Positions 37,872 to 48,637 are shown, numbered from the stretch's first letter. The stretch is DNA of 64,000 bases from Polynucleobacter sp. JS-Safj-400b-B2 (GCF_018881975.1 NZ_JACVPJ010000003.1:1-64000); one strand, 5' to 3'. The notes: a model not told the origin generated them from the letters alone. Numbers and translations: made by a program.

Positions 37872-39134
37872 ATGAACTTTACCCCCACAGAACTTGGCGC
37901 AAGCGTTATTTTTGCAGTTGCCGTTTTGCATACCTTTTGCACCGGCTATTTTGAATCCATCGCTAAAAAATCCCCACGACATGCTGGCCTATGGCACCTC
38001 CCTGGCGAAGTGGAGATTGTTTTTGGTTTTTGGGCAGCCGTCTTAGTTATTTTCATCTCTCTGCAAGATGACTTGAATACTGCCAAAGCTTTTCTCAATA
38101 AACGCAATTTCACGGAACCCCTCTTTGTCTTTGCCATCATGATTGTGGCGGGTACAAAACCCATTCTTCATATTTCTACTCAAATTTTGCATGCGCTTGC
38201 TAAGCTCTTGAAGTTTGTATTTCGCATTCGTAGCGCTCCTGCCTTATATTTTTTAATACTCGGAGCCACACCGCTCTTAGGCTCTTTAATCACAGAACCC
38301 GCAGCGATGACGCTAGCGGCTTTTTTATTACGCGACCTAGTCTATCGCCATCAATGCTCTAAGGCGCTCTTATTTGGAACCCTTGGAGTTTTATTTGTAA
38401 ACATTTCGATTGGGGGCACACTCACTAACTTTGCTGCTCCACCCGTCCTCATGGTGGCCTCTACCTGGGGATGGAGTTCGGCATTTATGTTTAGCAACTT
38501 TGGCCTAGAGTCTTGTATTGCCATTTTTATTAATGCTCTCGCAGCGACCCTTATCTTTCATCGCCAACTCATTGAACCGAGTGACAATAAAAAAGAGATG
38601 AAGATTCCATTAGCAGTGATCTTCATGCACCTGCTGTTCTTATTCGGAGTGGTTTTCTTTGCGCATGACCCAGTTATTTTTATGTGGATTCTGCTGTTCT
38701 TTATTGGTTACACCACCGCCTACCCCAAACATCAAAGCCCCCTCATTCTGAAAGAGGCGCTTTTAGTTGGATTCTTCTTAGGTGGCCTGGTTGTATTAGG
38801 TGCTTTACAGGGCTGGTGGCTTCAACCGATTCTCGAAATGATGAGTCCGACCGCAGTCTTTTATGGCAGCCTTGTCTTAACCGCATTTACAGATAATGCT
38901 GCTCTCACCTATTTAGGGTCGCTGGTTACCGGAACTTCACCAGAGTTCAAGTTGGCTTTAGTGGGTGGTGCGGTTGCGGGTGGCGGCCTAACAGTGATAG
39001 CCAATGCCCCCAATCCAGCAGGCATTGCAATCTTACGCAGCCATTTTCCCGGGCATTCAGTTTCCGCGTTGTATTTGTTGATTGCAGCCATTCCACCCAC
39101 AATCGTGGCTATTCTGGCTTACAGGCTCATATAA
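37872..39134 (+). CDS. Putative Na+/H+ antiporter family membrane protein
   Basis: The 420-residue protein has about eleven to twelve hydrophobic helices. It resembles ion-transporter-superfamily proteins annotated as putative Na+/H+ antiporters, with GSLITEPAAMTLAAFLLRD, SIGGTLTNFAAPPVLM and TDNAALTYLGSLV as its clearest motifs. The ligand is not shown and the antiport activity is only a family-level label. It is divergent from the rhodanese gene with 55 bp between starts. Confidence 0.8.
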   Translation: MNFTPTELGASVIFAVAVLHTFCTGYFESIAKKSPRHAGLWHLPGEVEIVFGFWAAVLVIFISLQDDLNTAKAFLNKRNFTEPLFVFAIMIVAGTKPILHISTQILHALAKLLKFVFRIRSAPALYFLILGATPLLGSLITEPAAMTLAAFLLRDLVYRHQCSKALLFGTLGVLFVNISIGGTLTNFAAPPVLMVASTWGWSSAFMFSNFGLESCIAIFINALAATLIFHRQLIEPSDNKKEMKIPLAVIFMHLLFLFGVVFFAHDPVIFMWILLFFIGYTTAYPKHQSPLILKEALLVGFFLGGLVVLGALQGWWLQPILEMMSPTAVFYGSLVLTAFTDNAALTYLGSLVTGTSPEFKLALVGGAVAGGGLTVIANAPNPAGIAILRSHFPGHSVSALYLLIAAIPPTIVAILAYRLI

Positions 39135-39210
39135 GCACAACATAAGCCCGAGTACGCCTTAGGCAGTAAAATCTGAGCTTCGCCCCCAGCTATAAACCTG
39201 AGAACGGCAT

Positions 39211-40557
39211 ATGAAAAAGCTCTATATCAAAACCTTTGGCTGTCAAATGAACGAGTATGACTCGGGAAAAATGGCAGACCTCCTCCATGCCGATGAAGGC
39301 ATGGTCATGACAGATCGGCCTGAAGATGCCGACGTAGTCCTACTAAATACCTGCTCGATACGTGAAAAAGCAGAAGACAAAGTCTTCTCAGACTTAGGTC
39401 GACTACGCGAGCTAAAGAAAAAAAATCCTGACTTACTCATTGGAGTTGGTGGTTGCGTCGCCAGCCAAGAAGGTCAGCAGATTGTCAGTCGTGCGCCTTA
39501 TGTGGATGTCGTGTTTGGACCTCAAACACTTCATCGCTTATCCGACTTGATTGCTGAACGACGCAAAACGGGAATTTCGCAAGTAGACATTTCTTTTCCT
39601 GAGATTGAAAAGTTTGATCATCTACCTGCATCACGCCAAACTCGTGGTTCGGCTTACGTTTCGATTATGGAAGGCTGCTCTAAATATTGCAGCTACTGTG
39701 TTGTACCTTACACACGCGGCGAAGAAGTCTCAAGACCATTTGATGATGTTCTTACTGAAGTGGCAGGCCTTGCCAGCAAAGGTGTAAAAGAAATTGTTCT
39801 GCTTGGTCAAAATGTAAATGCTTATCTGGGCAAAATGGGTGGCACCGAAGAGATTGCCGACTTTGCTTTGCTCATTGAATACATTGCCGAAATTCCTGGG
39901 GTTGAGCGCATTCGATTTACTACTAGCCACCCTAAGGAATTTACACAACGCCTCATCGATGTCTATGCCAAAGTACCTAAGCTTGTAAGTCACCTACATT
40001 TACCAGTACAGCATGGATCAGATACGATTTTATCTGCGATGAAGCGTGGCTATACAGCCTTAGAATTCAAAAGCATTATTCGCAAGATGCGTGCTGTTCG
40101 CCCCGACCTAACCTTATCAAGCGATTTCATTGTGGGCTTCCCAGGTGAAACTGAAGCTGACTTTGAGAAGTTGCTCAAGATGGTGAAGGAATTAAATTTT
40201 GATAACAGTTTTTGTTTTATCTTCAGCCCGCGCCCAGGAACACCCGCAGCCAATCTCGCCGATGAAACGCCATATGAAGTCAAGCTAACGCGTCTTCAGA
40301 CTTTATTAGCATTGGTTGAAGGACAAGCAAATGAAATTAGTCAAAAAATGTTGGGAAATACGGAAAAAGTATTAATCGAAGGTCTTGCAAAGGATGGCAT
40401 TAATTTACAAGGCCGAGCTGAAAATAATCGCGTGGTTCATTTTGTGGCTCCCGATCAAGATATTGAAGAGCTCATTGGCCAGATGGTTGATATTCGTATC
40501 ACGGAAGTACTCAATTACACCCTCAGAGGCGAAATGGTAGAAGCACATGCCCACTAA
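39211..40557 (+). CDS. miaB: tRNA-2-methylthio-N6-dimethylallyladenosine synthase MiaB
   Basis: This 448-residue radical-SAM methylthiotransferase modifies A37 of tRNAs reading UNN codons. The first cluster uses Cys in [22 protein letters not shown] and GGCVASQEG; the radical-SAM cluster is [13 protein letters not shown] domain closes the protein. It heads a run with ybeY, corC and lnt; ybeY overlaps its end by 11 bp. In E. coli phoL (ybeZ) stands between miaB and ybeY, but here it does not. Confidence 0.98.
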   Translation: MKKLYIKTFGCQMNEYDSGKMADLLHADEGMVMTDRPEDADVVLLNTCSIREKAEDKVFSDLGRLRELKKKNPDLLIGVGGCVASQEGQQIVSRAPYVDVVFGPQTLHRLSDLIAERRKTGISQVDISFPEIEKFDHLPASRQTRGSAYVSIMEGCSKYCSYCVVPYTRGEEVSRPFDDVLTEVAGLASKGVKEIVLLGQNVNAYLGKMGGTEEIADFALLIEYIAEIPGVERIRFTTSHPKEFTQRLIDVYAKVPKLVSHLHLPVQHGSDTILSAMKRGYTALEFKSIIRKMRAVRPDLTLSSDFIVGFPGETEADFEKLLKMVKELNFDNSFCFIFSPRPGTPAANLADETPYEVKLTRLQTLLALVEGQANEISQKMLGNTEKVLIEGLAKDGINLQGRAENNRVVHFVAPDQDIEELIGQMVDIRITEVLNYTLRGEMVEAHAH

Positions 40558-41020
40558 AGGCCAAAAGATTCCTCTTAAACTAACAATTGATCTGCAGTAT
40601 GGGGGTCCAGCAATTGAATCCGCCGTTAGTAAGGTAGCCTCCTCTGTTCTTATTAAGAAATGGGTTAAGAGTGCTACGCCCCTTAGTGGCTTAATTACCC
40701 TTCGCTTTGTGAATGCCGCAGAGGGCAAAAAGTTAAATCTAGCCTTTCGTCAAAAAGATTACGCTACCAATGTTTTAACTTTCCCTTACGAGCTTTCAAA
40801 AGAAGTTTTGACTGCCGATATTATTTTTTGCTTACCAGCGCTTCAAAAAGAAGCCAAGGAACAAGATAAAACATTGAAAGCCCATTTGGCGCACTTAATT
40901 GTGCACGGCTGTCTTCATGCCCAAGGGCATGATCATGAGATAACCCGTGATGCTAAAAAAATGGAATCGCTGGAAATCCAAATTCTCCAAGAATTGGGCT
41001 TTGCTAACCCCTATTCTTGA
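40547..41020 (+). CDS. ybeY: rRNA maturation endoribonuclease YbeY
   Basis: The 157-residue metalloenzyme acts in 16S rRNA 3'-end maturation and ribosome quality control. The zinc motif H-x3-H-x5-H is visible in [16 protein letters not shown], and NVLTFPYE is the usual strand motif before it. Its start lies inside the miaB end, so translation is likely coupled. Its ORF begins 11 bases before the miaB stop. Confidence 0.96.
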   Translation: MPTKGQKIPLKLTIDLQYGGPAIESAVSKVASSVLIKKWVKSATPLSGLITLRFVNAAEGKKLNLAFRQKDYATNVLTFPYELSKEVLTADIIFCLPALQKEAKEQDKTLKAHLAHLIVHGCLHAQGHDHEITRDAKKMESLEIQILQELGFANPYS

Positions 41021-41050
41021 GTTGCCATATTTCTAAGCTATTCTTGCTAT

Positions 41051-41890
41051 ATGTCTGACCCCAATAAATCCCTTTTAGACCGCCTGGCTGACTTTTTAAG
41101 TCCCGAGCCCACAGAACCTAGTGAACGCCGTCAAGAGCTCATTGAAACTCTGCGCGAGGCCCATTCCGAGGGGCTAATAGACGCTGATGCCCTCTCAATG
41201 ATTGAGGGGGTTTTTCAAGTAGGTCAGTTATGTGCTCGCGACATCCTTGTGCCGCGCGCCCAAATTGACTGGATCGATATTGGTCAGGGACTTCCTGAAA
41301 TTATTAAGAGTGTGATCACAGCAGCTCACTCCCGTTTTCCTGTATTCGAAGGTAGTCGAGATAATGTCATTGGAATTTTATTAGCCAAAGACTTATTGCG
41401 TCATGCCACCGAGAAAGATTTTCAAGTTCGCGATTGGTTACGACCAGCCGTCTTTATTCCAGAATCCAAACGTCTAAGCGTCTTATTGCGAGACTTTAAA
41501 GACAATCGCAATCACTTAGCTATAGTCGTAGATGAATACAGTGGCGTAGCTGGAATTATTACGATCGAAGATGTACTTGAACAGATTGTTGGCGATATTG
41601 AAGATGAGCATGATGTTGATGAAGAAGCTGACAACCTGATCGCATTAGATAATGGCGATATTCGTGTTAAAGGTATTACTGAACTCGAACAATTCAATGA
41701 AATGCTTGGCACCCACTTTGAAGTTGAAGATATCGAAACAGTTGCAGGCTTGGTCATTCAGCATTTAGGTCGTGTACCTAAAATGGGCGAGATTATTGAG
41801 ATAGATGGTATTGAATTTGAAGTTCAACGCGCCGACCCAAGACAAATTCATATTTTGCTTGCGCGACAAAACAATAAAAAATCAGACTGA
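41051..41890 (+). CDS. corC: CorC/YbeX-type CBS-domain protein
   Basis: The 279-residue protein has two CBS domains (about residues 65-190; VGQLCARDILVPRAQ and GIITIEDVLEQIVGDIEDE) and a C-terminal CorC/HlyC transporter-associated domain. It has no membrane helix. YbeX is linked to ribosome metabolism and magnesium handling in E. coli. Its place between ybeY and lnt is conserved across proteobacteria. An ATG follows after 30 bp from ybeY. Confidence 0.94.
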   Translation: MSDPNKSLLDRLADFLSPEPTEPSERRQELIETLREAHSEGLIDADALSMIEGVFQVGQLCARDILVPRAQIDWIDIGQGLPEIIKSVITAAHSRFPVFEGSRDNVIGILLAKDLLRHATEKDFQVRDWLRPAVFIPESKRLSVLLRDFKDNRNHLAIVVDEYSGVAGIITIEDVLEQIVGDIEDEHDVDEEADNLIALDNGDIRVKGITELEQFNEMLGTHFEVEDIETVAGLVIQHLGRVPKMGEIIEIDGIEFEVQRADPRQIHILLARQNNKKSD

Positions 41891-41898
41891 GATTTAGA

Positions 41899-43431
41899 TT
41901 GTTTGACCAGCACTCTTATCGTCCGCGTATGAGCGTCAATATTTTTTCTGTCTTTATTTTGTTTGTATTAGGCGCTGCTCTCGCTGCTATTGCCGAATTG
42001 CCTTATGGTGGATGGATTCAGATTCCTGTCTTAAGTCTTCTCTGGTGGCGACTTGACCCCCAATCTCCAGCATCTTTCAAAAAACAATTTGCCTTAGGCC
42101 TCTCATTTGGCATTGGTTATTTTGTTGTCGGTCTTTGGTGGCTATACATTAGTCTGCATGATGTTGGCGGCATGAATGCACTTCTTGCTTGTATGGGGGT
42201 ATTTCTACTCTCTGCGTATGTAGCCCTTTATTTTGCTTTAGCAACACTTGCAATTCCACTATTTAAAAAGAATCGTTTATCAGGCCTGCTCTTAGCAGCA
42301 AGCTGGGTGCTCGCAGAATTCTTGCGAGGCTATGTCTTTACTGGGTTTCCATGGATGGGCTTTGCTGAAAACCAATTTAATGGTCCCTTCGCCCCTATAG
42401 CCCCTTTCTTTGGTGGGCTAGCCTGCACCTTTTTAGCGGTATGGGTGTCCTGGGAACTTTATCAACTTCGCAAGCACATAGTTTCTAGCGTCCTTTTGAT
42501 TGCAATTGCAATTGCTGCTTCGCAGCTTGCTGGTTTATTCATATTTACAAAACCCACTGGAGAGCCCATTAGCGTTCGGCTCATTCAAGGTAATTTTGAG
42601 CAAAGTCTAAAATTTAATCCTCAGGCTATTGGCCAACAGATTGATTTCTATGCAGGTGAAATAACTAAAGAAGCAGCCAATCTCATCATTATTCCTGAGA
42701 CCGCCTTTCCATGGCCACTTCCCAATTTGCCGATAGGCTTAATTGATTACTTGCAAAACTTTTCTAATAAAAGCAGTAGCAATCTCCTACTTGGCTTAAT
42801 TGGTGAAGTGTCCGGAGAAGCCGGTATGCAGTACTCAAATCGCGCAACAGGACTCTCCCCCAATGCGGTACCCTATCAATACGATAAAACCCATCTTGTT
42901 CCCTTTGGAGAGTTTATCCCTCTCGGCTTCCAATGGTTCGTCAAAGCATTTCATGTACCCATGAGTGACTTTGCCAGAGGAAGATTGAATCAAGCACCAT
43001 TTACCATCGTACGTAAAGATCAAGACGATATTCATGCCGCAATCACGATTTGCTACGAAGATGTCTTTGGTGGTGAATTAGCCTCTCGCATTCAACACAG
43101 CGATAAACCGGTTAACTTGCTAATTAATATGACCAATCTTGCTTGGTTTGGGGAATCGCAAGCCTCTACTCAGCAACTCAGACTTTCGCAGCTACGCTCA
43201 CTAGAAACTGGCTTGCCTGCCTTGCGTGCAACTAATACGGGAATTACTGCCGTCCTTGGACCAGATGGTCAAGTACTTAAATCTCTCCCAGAATTTACTC
43301 AGGCCACCCTAAGCACCCAAGTACAAGCCTATTCTGGCAAAACACCGTATGTAATTTGGGGCAATTTACCGATTTTGGGTATTTCTTGCTTGCTCTTACT
43401 CTGGGGCTTGATTCGGTACAGACGTTTTTAA
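41899..43431 (+). CDS. lnt: Apolipoprotein N-acyltransferase
   Basis: This 510-residue inner-membrane enzyme adds the third acyl chain to lipoproteins. Eight or so N-terminal helices are followed by a nitrilase-like domain. The catalytic triad is visible as Glu in IIPETAFPW, Lys in YDKTHLVPFGEFIPL or nearby, and Cys in ITICYEDVFG. The 41899 start is TTG; the ATG at 41929 (10 codons later) is an alternative. It completes the conserved ybeY-corC-lnt block. Confidence 0.96.
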   Translation: MFDQHSYRPRMSVNIFSVFILFVLGAALAAIAELPYGGWIQIPVLSLLWWRLDPQSPASFKKQFALGLSFGIGYFVVGLWWLYISLHDVGGMNALLACMGVFLLSAYVALYFALATLAIPLFKKNRLSGLLLAASWVLAEFLRGYVFTGFPWMGFAENQFNGPFAPIAPFFGGLACTFLAVWVSWELYQLRKHIVSSVLLIAIAIAASQLAGLFIFTKPTGEPISVRLIQGNFEQSLKFNPQAIGQQIDFYAGEITKEAANLIIIPETAFPWPLPNLPIGLIDYLQNFSNKSSSNLLLGLIGEVSGEAGMQYSNRATGLSPNAVPYQYDKTHLVPFGEFIPLGFQWFVKAFHVPMSDFARGRLNQAPFTIVRKDQDDIHAAITICYEDVFGGELASRIQHSDKPVNLLINMTNLAWFGESQASTQQLRLSQLRSLETGLPALRATNTGITAVLGPDGQVLKSLPEFTQATLSTQVQAYSGKTPYVIWGNLPILGISCLLLLWGLIRYRRF

Positions 43432-43491
43432 GCATTTTTTAACTCCAGAGTACTCTAGCCATGTAGAATCAATAGCTTAGCCAGGTTAATC

Positions 43492-44382
43492 ATGCTTACT
43501 TTTCAGCAAATCATTCTCAAACTTCAAGATTATTGGGACCAACAAGGTTGTGCCCTATTGCAACCCATCGACCTCGAGGTTGGTGCCGGTACATCTCATA
43601 CTGCGACCTTCCTTCGTGCAATTGGTCCCGAGCCATGGAAGGCAGCTTACGTGCAGCCATCCCGCCGACCAAAAGATGGTCGATATGGTGAGAATCCAAA
43701 TCGTCTCCAGCACTACTATCAATATCAGGTAGTACTAAAACCCGCTCCAGAAAATATTTTGGATCTCTATTTAGGGTCTCTAGCCGCTTTAGGCCTGGAC
43801 CTTAAAGAGAATGATGTTCGCTTTGTAGAAGACGACTGGGAAAACCCGACGCTTGGCGCTTGGGGTCTTGGCTGGGAAGTTTGGCTCAATGGCATGGAAG
43901 TAACTCAGTTCACCTACTTCCAACAAGTTGGTGGTTTAGATTGCAAGCCGGTTCTTGGTGAAATCACTTACGGCATCGAACGCTTGGCAATGTACATCCA
44001 GAACTGCTCAAATGTATATGACCTAGTCTGGGCTGATGGCATCTCTTATGGCGATGTATATCACCAAAATGAAGTTGAGCAATCTTGCTATAACTTTGAA
44101 CACTCTAATACCGATTTATTGTTTGCAAACTTTACAAACTTTGAAGGTGAAGCGAAACGCTTGATGGAAGTGCCGTTAGCACTTCCCGCTTATGAGATGG
44201 TTCTTAAAGCTGCGCACACATTTAACTTGCTGGATGCTCGTGGTGCCATCTCGGTTACTGAGCGTGCAGCCTATATTGGCCGCATTCGTAACCTTTCTCG
44301 CGCAGTTGCTCAAGCCTACTTTGAGTCTAGAGAAAAACTGGGCTTTCCAATGTGTCAACGTCAAGCTAAAGCTCAGGCTTAA
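43492..44382 (+). CDS. glyQ: Glycyl-tRNA synthetase, alpha subunit
   Basis: The 296-residue catalytic subunit charges tRNA-Gly. It has the class II motif-2-like [22 protein letters not shown] stretch (quoted in part as [17 protein letters not shown]), [20 protein letters not shown] and [13 protein letters not shown]. It precedes glyS by 27 bp, the usual arrangement for the heterotetrameric bacterial enzyme. A short gap of 60 bp follows lnt, so it may have its own promoter. Confidence 0.98.
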   Translation: MLTFQQIILKLQDYWDQQGCALLQPIDLEVGAGTSHTATFLRAIGPEPWKAAYVQPSRRPKDGRYGENPNRLQHYYQYQVVLKPAPENILDLYLGSLAALGLDLKENDVRFVEDDWENPTLGAWGLGWEVWLNGMEVTQFTYFQQVGGLDCKPVLGEITYGIERLAMYIQNCSNVYDLVWADGISYGDVYHQNEVEQSCYNFEHSNTDLLFANFTNFEGEAKRLMEVPLALPAYEMVLKAAHTFNLLDARGAISVTERAAYIGRIRNLSRAVAQAYFESREKLGFPMCQRQAKAQA

Positions 44383-44409
44383 GCGCATCGAGATTTCTGC
44401 ATTCCACAT

Positions 44410-46548
44410 ATGAGCACATCCAATACAAATCCCCAATCAGCAACATTACTGATTGAGGTATTTACTGAAGAGCTACCGCCAAAGTCATTACGCCGCCTAG
44501 GTGATGGATTTAGCGAAGGTATCTTCGTAGCCCTCAAAGCCGCAGGCTTAGCATCCGAGTCTTCTAAAGTCACCAGCTTTGCTACACCACGCCGATTAGC
44601 AGTTCAAGTAACTAACGTTTTGGATCAAGCGCCAGACTTTCCTGTACGTGAAAAATTACTACCTACTAGCATTGCATTTGATGCTGAAGGCAAAGCTACT
44701 CCACCCTTACTCAAAAAATTAGGTGCACTTGGGTATGGAGATATTGATCTTGCTGCTCTAGAAAAATCGGGTGAGGGCAAGAATGAAGCCCTTTATCTCA
44801 ATGTCATTGCTAAAGGTGCCGCCCTTGAGCAAACCGCACAAACAGCCCTTGAGCAAACATTGAACAAACTGCCCATTGCAAAAATGATGCACTATCAAGT
44901 GCCGCAGAAGAATGGTCAATTGGCGGATGTGCAATTTGCTCGCCCTGCTCACCGCATCATTGCACTTCATGGCGGCAACACGCTAAATATCAGCGCACTG
45001 GGCATCGATGCAGCCAATCAAACCGAAGGTCATCGCTTCCTGGCCCCGGGCAACATCACAATCGACAGTGCAGAGCAATACGAATCAGACCTACAGTTAA
45101 AAGCGAAGATTATTCCTAGCTTTAATCAGCGTCGTGCACAAATTGAAACAGCCCTTTTAAAAGCGGCTGGTGATGATTTAGTGTTAATGCCAGATAGCCT
45201 GCTAGACGAAGTAACAGCTCTCGTTGAATGGCCAGCCATCTATGAGTGTCATTTTGATCAAGAGTTCTTGGAAGTGCCACAAGAATGTTTGATTTTGACA
45301 ATGCAAACCAACCAAAAGTACTTTGCGCTTACGGATAAGCAAGGCAAATTACGTAATCGCTTTTTGATTATTTCGAATATTGAAACCAATAAACCAGATG
45401 CCATCATTTCCGGCAATGAACGCGTTGTGCGTCCACGTCTATCTGATGCCCGCTTTTTCTTTCAACAAGATCAAAAGCGTCCATTAGCTTCCCGCGTGGC
45501 TGATCTTGGCAAGGTGGTTTATCACAATCAATTAGGTAATCAGCTAGATCGCACTAAGCGCGTTCAAGGCCTTGCATTAGGTATTGCCAAGAAATTAGGC
45601 GCTGATGAAAAGTTGGCTTCACGAGCGGCAGAAATTGCTAAAACAGACTTATTAACCGATATGGTTGGTGAGTTTCCAGAATTACAGGGAATTATGGGGC
45701 GTTATTACGCCACCCATGATGGCGAGAATGCGGATGTTGCTAGCGCTTGCAGCGAGCACTATATGCCACGCTTTGCAGGTGATGCCTTGCCGCAAACCCA
45801 AACTGGCACGATCTTGGCCATTGCCGACAAACTAGAAACCTTAGTTGGCATTTGGGGTGTTGGACTTGCCCCTACTGGTGATAAAGACCCGTATGCCCTA
45901 CGTCGTCATGCCTTAGGTATTTGCCGTTTACTCTTAGAAAAAAATCTTTCGCTGAATTTGCCGGAATTAATTGAACTCGCTCGTGCGCAGTTTCCGCAAG
46001 CTGATGTACAAGAAAAAGCAAAAGCTGCTGATATCTACGCATTCATTATTGATCGTCTACGCGCTTATTTGCGCGACCAATCGGTTGCTGGTAAAGCCTT
46101 TACTAGCGCTGAGATTGATGCAGTCTTGAGTCAAGAACCAGCACAAATTAATGACTTGATCGAGCGCCTAACTGCATTACGTGAATTTAATGCTCTCGCA
46201 GAAGCCTCCCAACTGGCTGCAGCAAACAAACGTATTAGTAATATTTTGAAGAAAACGACTACTGCGATTCCAGCAGCATGTTCTGCAAAATTACTGCAAA
46301 TTCCAGCAGAGGCGACGCTACACAAGGCATTGGAAACAGTGACTCCAGCACTCAATGCTGCCTATGAAAATCGTCAATTTGTTGAACTCTTAAAAGCGCT
46401 TGTTGCCTTGAGTGGGCCAATTGATCAATTCTTTGCGGACGTCATGGTGATGGACCCCAACCCCGAGCTACGAGACAACCGTTTAGCTCTCCTGCAACAA
46501 CTTCACCAGAAAATGAATCTCGTTGCCGATCTCGGCAAATTAGCATGA
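44410..46548 (+). CDS. glyS: Glycyl-tRNA synthetase, beta subunit
   Basis: The 712-residue tRNA-binding subunit pairs with GlyQ. It begins TLLIEVFTEELPPKSLRRLG and has TMQTNQKYFALTD, SGNERVVRPRLSDARFF and the ADKLETLVGIWGVG motifs, with an anticodon-binding region at the C-terminus. Length is close to that of the family (about 690-720). Its stop overlaps the gmhB start in ATGA, which implies coupled translation of the next gene. Confidence 0.98.
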   Translation: MSTSNTNPQSATLLIEVFTEELPPKSLRRLGDGFSEGIFVALKAAGLASESSKVTSFATPRRLAVQVTNVLDQAPDFPVREKLLPTSIAFDAEGKATPPLLKKLGALGYGDIDLAALEKSGEGKNEALYLNVIAKGAALEQTAQTALEQTLNKLPIAKMMHYQVPQKNGQLADVQFARPAHRIIALHGGNTLNISALGIDAANQTEGHRFLAPGNITIDSAEQYESDLQLKAKIIPSFNQRRAQIETALLKAAGDDLVLMPDSLLDEVTALVEWPAIYECHFDQEFLEVPQECLILTMQTNQKYFALTDKQGKLRNRFLIISNIETNKPDAIISGNERVVRPRLSDARFFFQQDQKRPLASRVADLGKVVYHNQLGNQLDRTKRVQGLALGIAKKLGADEKLASRAAEIAKTDLLTDMVGEFPELQGIMGRYYATHDGENADVASACSEHYMPRFAGDALPQTQTGTILAIADKLETLVGIWGVGLAPTGDKDPYALRRHALGICRLLLEKNLSLNLPELIELARAQFPQADVQEKAKAADIYAFIIDRLRAYLRDQSVAGKAFTSAEIDAVLSQEPAQINDLIERLTALREFNALAEASQLAAANKRISNILKKTTTAIPAACSAKLLQIPAEATLHKALETVTPALNAAYENRQFVELLKALVALSGPIDQFFADVMVMDPNPELRDNRLALLQQLHQKMNLVADLGKLA

Positions 46549-47117
46549 TCACTAGCTCCTCTAAATTAATCATTCTGGATCGCGATGGCGTGATCAATGA
46601 AGATAGCGATGATTATGTGAAGTCAGTAGAGGAATGGATTCCCCTTCCAGGAAGTCTAGAAGCCATTGCTTTACTCAATCAAGCTGGCTATCAAATTGCC
46701 ATCGCAACCAATCAGTCAGGCCTTTCAAGAGGTTATTTCACCATTAGCGACTTGCATGCCATGCACAACAAGATGGATGGCCTACTAAAACCACTTGGCG
46801 GTCGTGTTGATAGCATCTTTTTTTGCCCCCATCAGGATGCGCATCAGTGTGATTGCCGCAAACCTGCACCAGGCATGATGAAAGAAATTGCTTTACGCTA
46901 TAAAAAGACGGATAGCGTTAAGCCGCTGACCGGGGTTCCTATAGTGGGTGATTCTTTGCGTGATCTCGAGGCCGGAGTAGCCTTAGGAGCAATACCCCAT
47001 TTAGTGCTCACCGGCAAGGGCGAAAAGACGCTCTCAAAAGGTAGGCTTCCTGAGGGAACGCAAATTCATGCCGATCTCTTGGCATTTGCAAATGCACTTT
47101 TAGAAAATAAGGCTTAG
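46545..47117 (+). CDS. gmhB: D-glycero-beta-D-manno-heptose-1,7-bisphosphate 7-phosphatase
   Basis: This 190-residue HAD phosphatase makes heptose 1-phosphate for ADP-heptose. The catalytic LILDRDGVINED, the NQSGLSRG motif and the zinc site CPHQDAHQCDCRKPAPGM are all present. ADP-heptose is used by WaaF at 18531. It overlaps glyS by four bases and runs 7 bp before an acyltransferase gene, so this run of genes spans translation and envelope functions. Confidence 0.96.
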   Translation: MITSSSKLIILDRDGVINEDSDDYVKSVEEWIPLPGSLEAIALLNQAGYQIAIATNQSGLSRGYFTISDLHAMHNKMDGLLKPLGGRVDSIFFCPHQDAHQCDCRKPAPGMMKEIALRYKKTDSVKPLTGVPIVGDSLRDLEAGVALGAIPHLVLTGKGEKTLSKGRLPEGTQIHADLLAFANALLENKA

Positions 47118-47124
47118 ACCAATC

Positions 47125-47859
47125 TTGAAATTGTTCCGCTCCATTCTCTTTGCTTTATTTTTAGTTATCTTTACGCCTATTTGGTCAGTCTTATGCATGC
47201 TGGCCTTTCCATTCTTGAGCCCAGAAAACCGCTACACCTTTATTGGGCTATGGAACAAAATCGTTATCGCCTTATTAAAACCATTGTGTGGAATTCATTA
47301 TGAAATCCGTGGCATGGAAAACATGCAGGCAGTGCTCAATGAGCGCGTCATCATTCTCAGCAAGCATCAGTCTGCTTACGAAACGATTGCGTATATTGCA
47401 TTGCTACCCAAACAGCTCTGCTTTGTCTTTAAGCGGGAACTACTCTGGATTCCTTTTTTTGGCTGGGCGCTAGCATTACTAAAAATGATCCACATTAATC
47501 GCTCCAATAAGCAGACTGCAGCCCATTCAGTGGCCACTCAGGGCCGTAAACGATTGAGCGAAGGCAAGTGGATCATGCTCTTTCCGGAAGGCACTAGAAC
47601 ACCAATCGGCTCAAATAAGCCTTATCGCAAAGGTGGAGCTCGCCTTGCTAGCGCGACTGACGCCTTAGTGATTCCAATTGCGCACAACGCTGGTCGCTGT
47701 TGGCCAAAGAATAGCTTCATCAAGGAACCTGGCACAGTCATTTTCTCAATTGGGCCAGCAATTAGCTCAGCGAATAAAACTGCAGAACAACTCCAAAAAG
47801 AGGTGGAGAGTTGGATTGAATCTGAAATGCGCGTGATTAATCCCAGCGCATACGAATAA
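47125..47859 (+). CDS. 1-acyl-sn-glycerol-3-phosphate acyltransferase (PlsC-like)
   Basis: The 244-residue membrane-bound enzyme acylates lysophosphatidate in phospholipid synthesis. The N-terminal hydrophobic helix, the motif SKHQSAYET and MLFPEGTRTP identify it. The usual H-x4-D is H-x4-E here; I recall the same in other Burkholderiales. The start is TTG at 47125 with a weak ribosome site, 7 bp after gmhB. The convergent rsmA gene ends 1 bp away. Confidence 0.92.
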   Translation: MKLFRSILFALFLVIFTPIWSVLCMLAFPFLSPENRYTFIGLWNKIVIALLKPLCGIHYEIRGMENMQAVLNERVIILSKHQSAYETIAYIALLPKQLCFVFKRELLWIPFFGWALALLKMIHINRSNKQTAAHSVATQGRKRLSEGKWIMLFPEGTRTPIGSNKPYRKGGARLASATDALVIPIAHNAGRCWPKNSFIKEPGTVIFSIGPAISSANKTAEQLQKEVESWIESEMRVINPSAYE

Positions 47860-47860
47860 A

Positions 47861-48637
47861 TTATGAGGCGAGAACTTTCGCCCACTCGATATAGCGATCA
47901 ACAGAAATATCCTGAGCTCTTGCTTTAAGCTCTGTCTCAGTCAAACTCAATCGATCAGCAAAAGCACTCAAGTTAGTACGCAACATTTTTCTTCTTTGTG
48001 AAAAGGCTGCAGCAACAACTTTCTCCAAAGAGCTCCATTGCGCATTAGATAAAGCGAAATCCCTTCTCGGAATCATACGCACAACAGCCGAATTTACTTT
48101 GGGCTGAGGATCAAATGCTTCTGGCGGAACCTCTAATACCAGCTCCATGTCATAGCGAGCCTGAAGCATCACAGATAGACGACTGAAGTCAGAGCCCCCT
48201 GCCTTTGCCACCATTCGCTCTACAACCTCAGCTTGCAACATAAATACCTGCTCATCAATATGGCTTGCAGCGGCCACCAGATGAAACAGAAGTGGGGATG
48301 AGATGTTATATGGCAAGTTACCAACTACCTTGCATAGGCCTTGCTTATCAGCACGATTCTGCGCCCAGGCCAAGAAATCAAATTTAAGGGCATCACCCTC
48401 AATTACTGTAAGGCCCTCGAGGCTTTTCTCATTCCAAAAAGCCACTAAATCACGGTCAATCTCTAAAAGGTCTAAGTGATCCAGATTATTGAGCAAAGGA
48501 AGGGTTAGTGCGCCAAGCCCCGGTCCGATCTCAATAACATGCATATCTGAACCGGGATTAATCAGCGCAACAATGGAATAAATGATTCCATTGTCTTGCA
48601 GAAAATTTTGGCCAAACCGCTTACGTGCACGATGCAT
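47861..48637 (-). CDS. rsmA: 16S rRNA dimethyladenosine transferase RsmA (KsgA)
   Basis: This 258-residue SAM-dependent enzyme dimethylates two adjacent adenosines near the 16S rRNA 3' end. It shows KRFGQNFLQD, VIEIGPGLGALTLPLL and the catalytic NLPYNISSPLLF, then the PPEAFDPQPKVNSAVV helix region. It is the last gene of lptD-surA-pdxA-rsmA, as in E. coli, and follows pdxA by 3 bp. Confidence 0.98.
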   Translation of the reverse strand: MHRARKRFGQNFLQDNGIIYSIVALINPGSDMHVIEIGPGLGALTLPLLNNLDHLDLLEIDRDLVAFWNEKSLEGLTVIEGDALKFDFLAWAQNRADKQGLCKVVGNLPYNISSPLLFHLVAAASHIDEQVFMLQAEVVERMVAKAGGSDFSRLSVMLQARYDMELVLEVPPEAFDPQPKVNSAVVRMIPRRDFALSNAQWSSLEKVVAAAFSQRRKMLRTNLSAFADRLSLTETELKARAQDISVDRYIEWAKVLAS

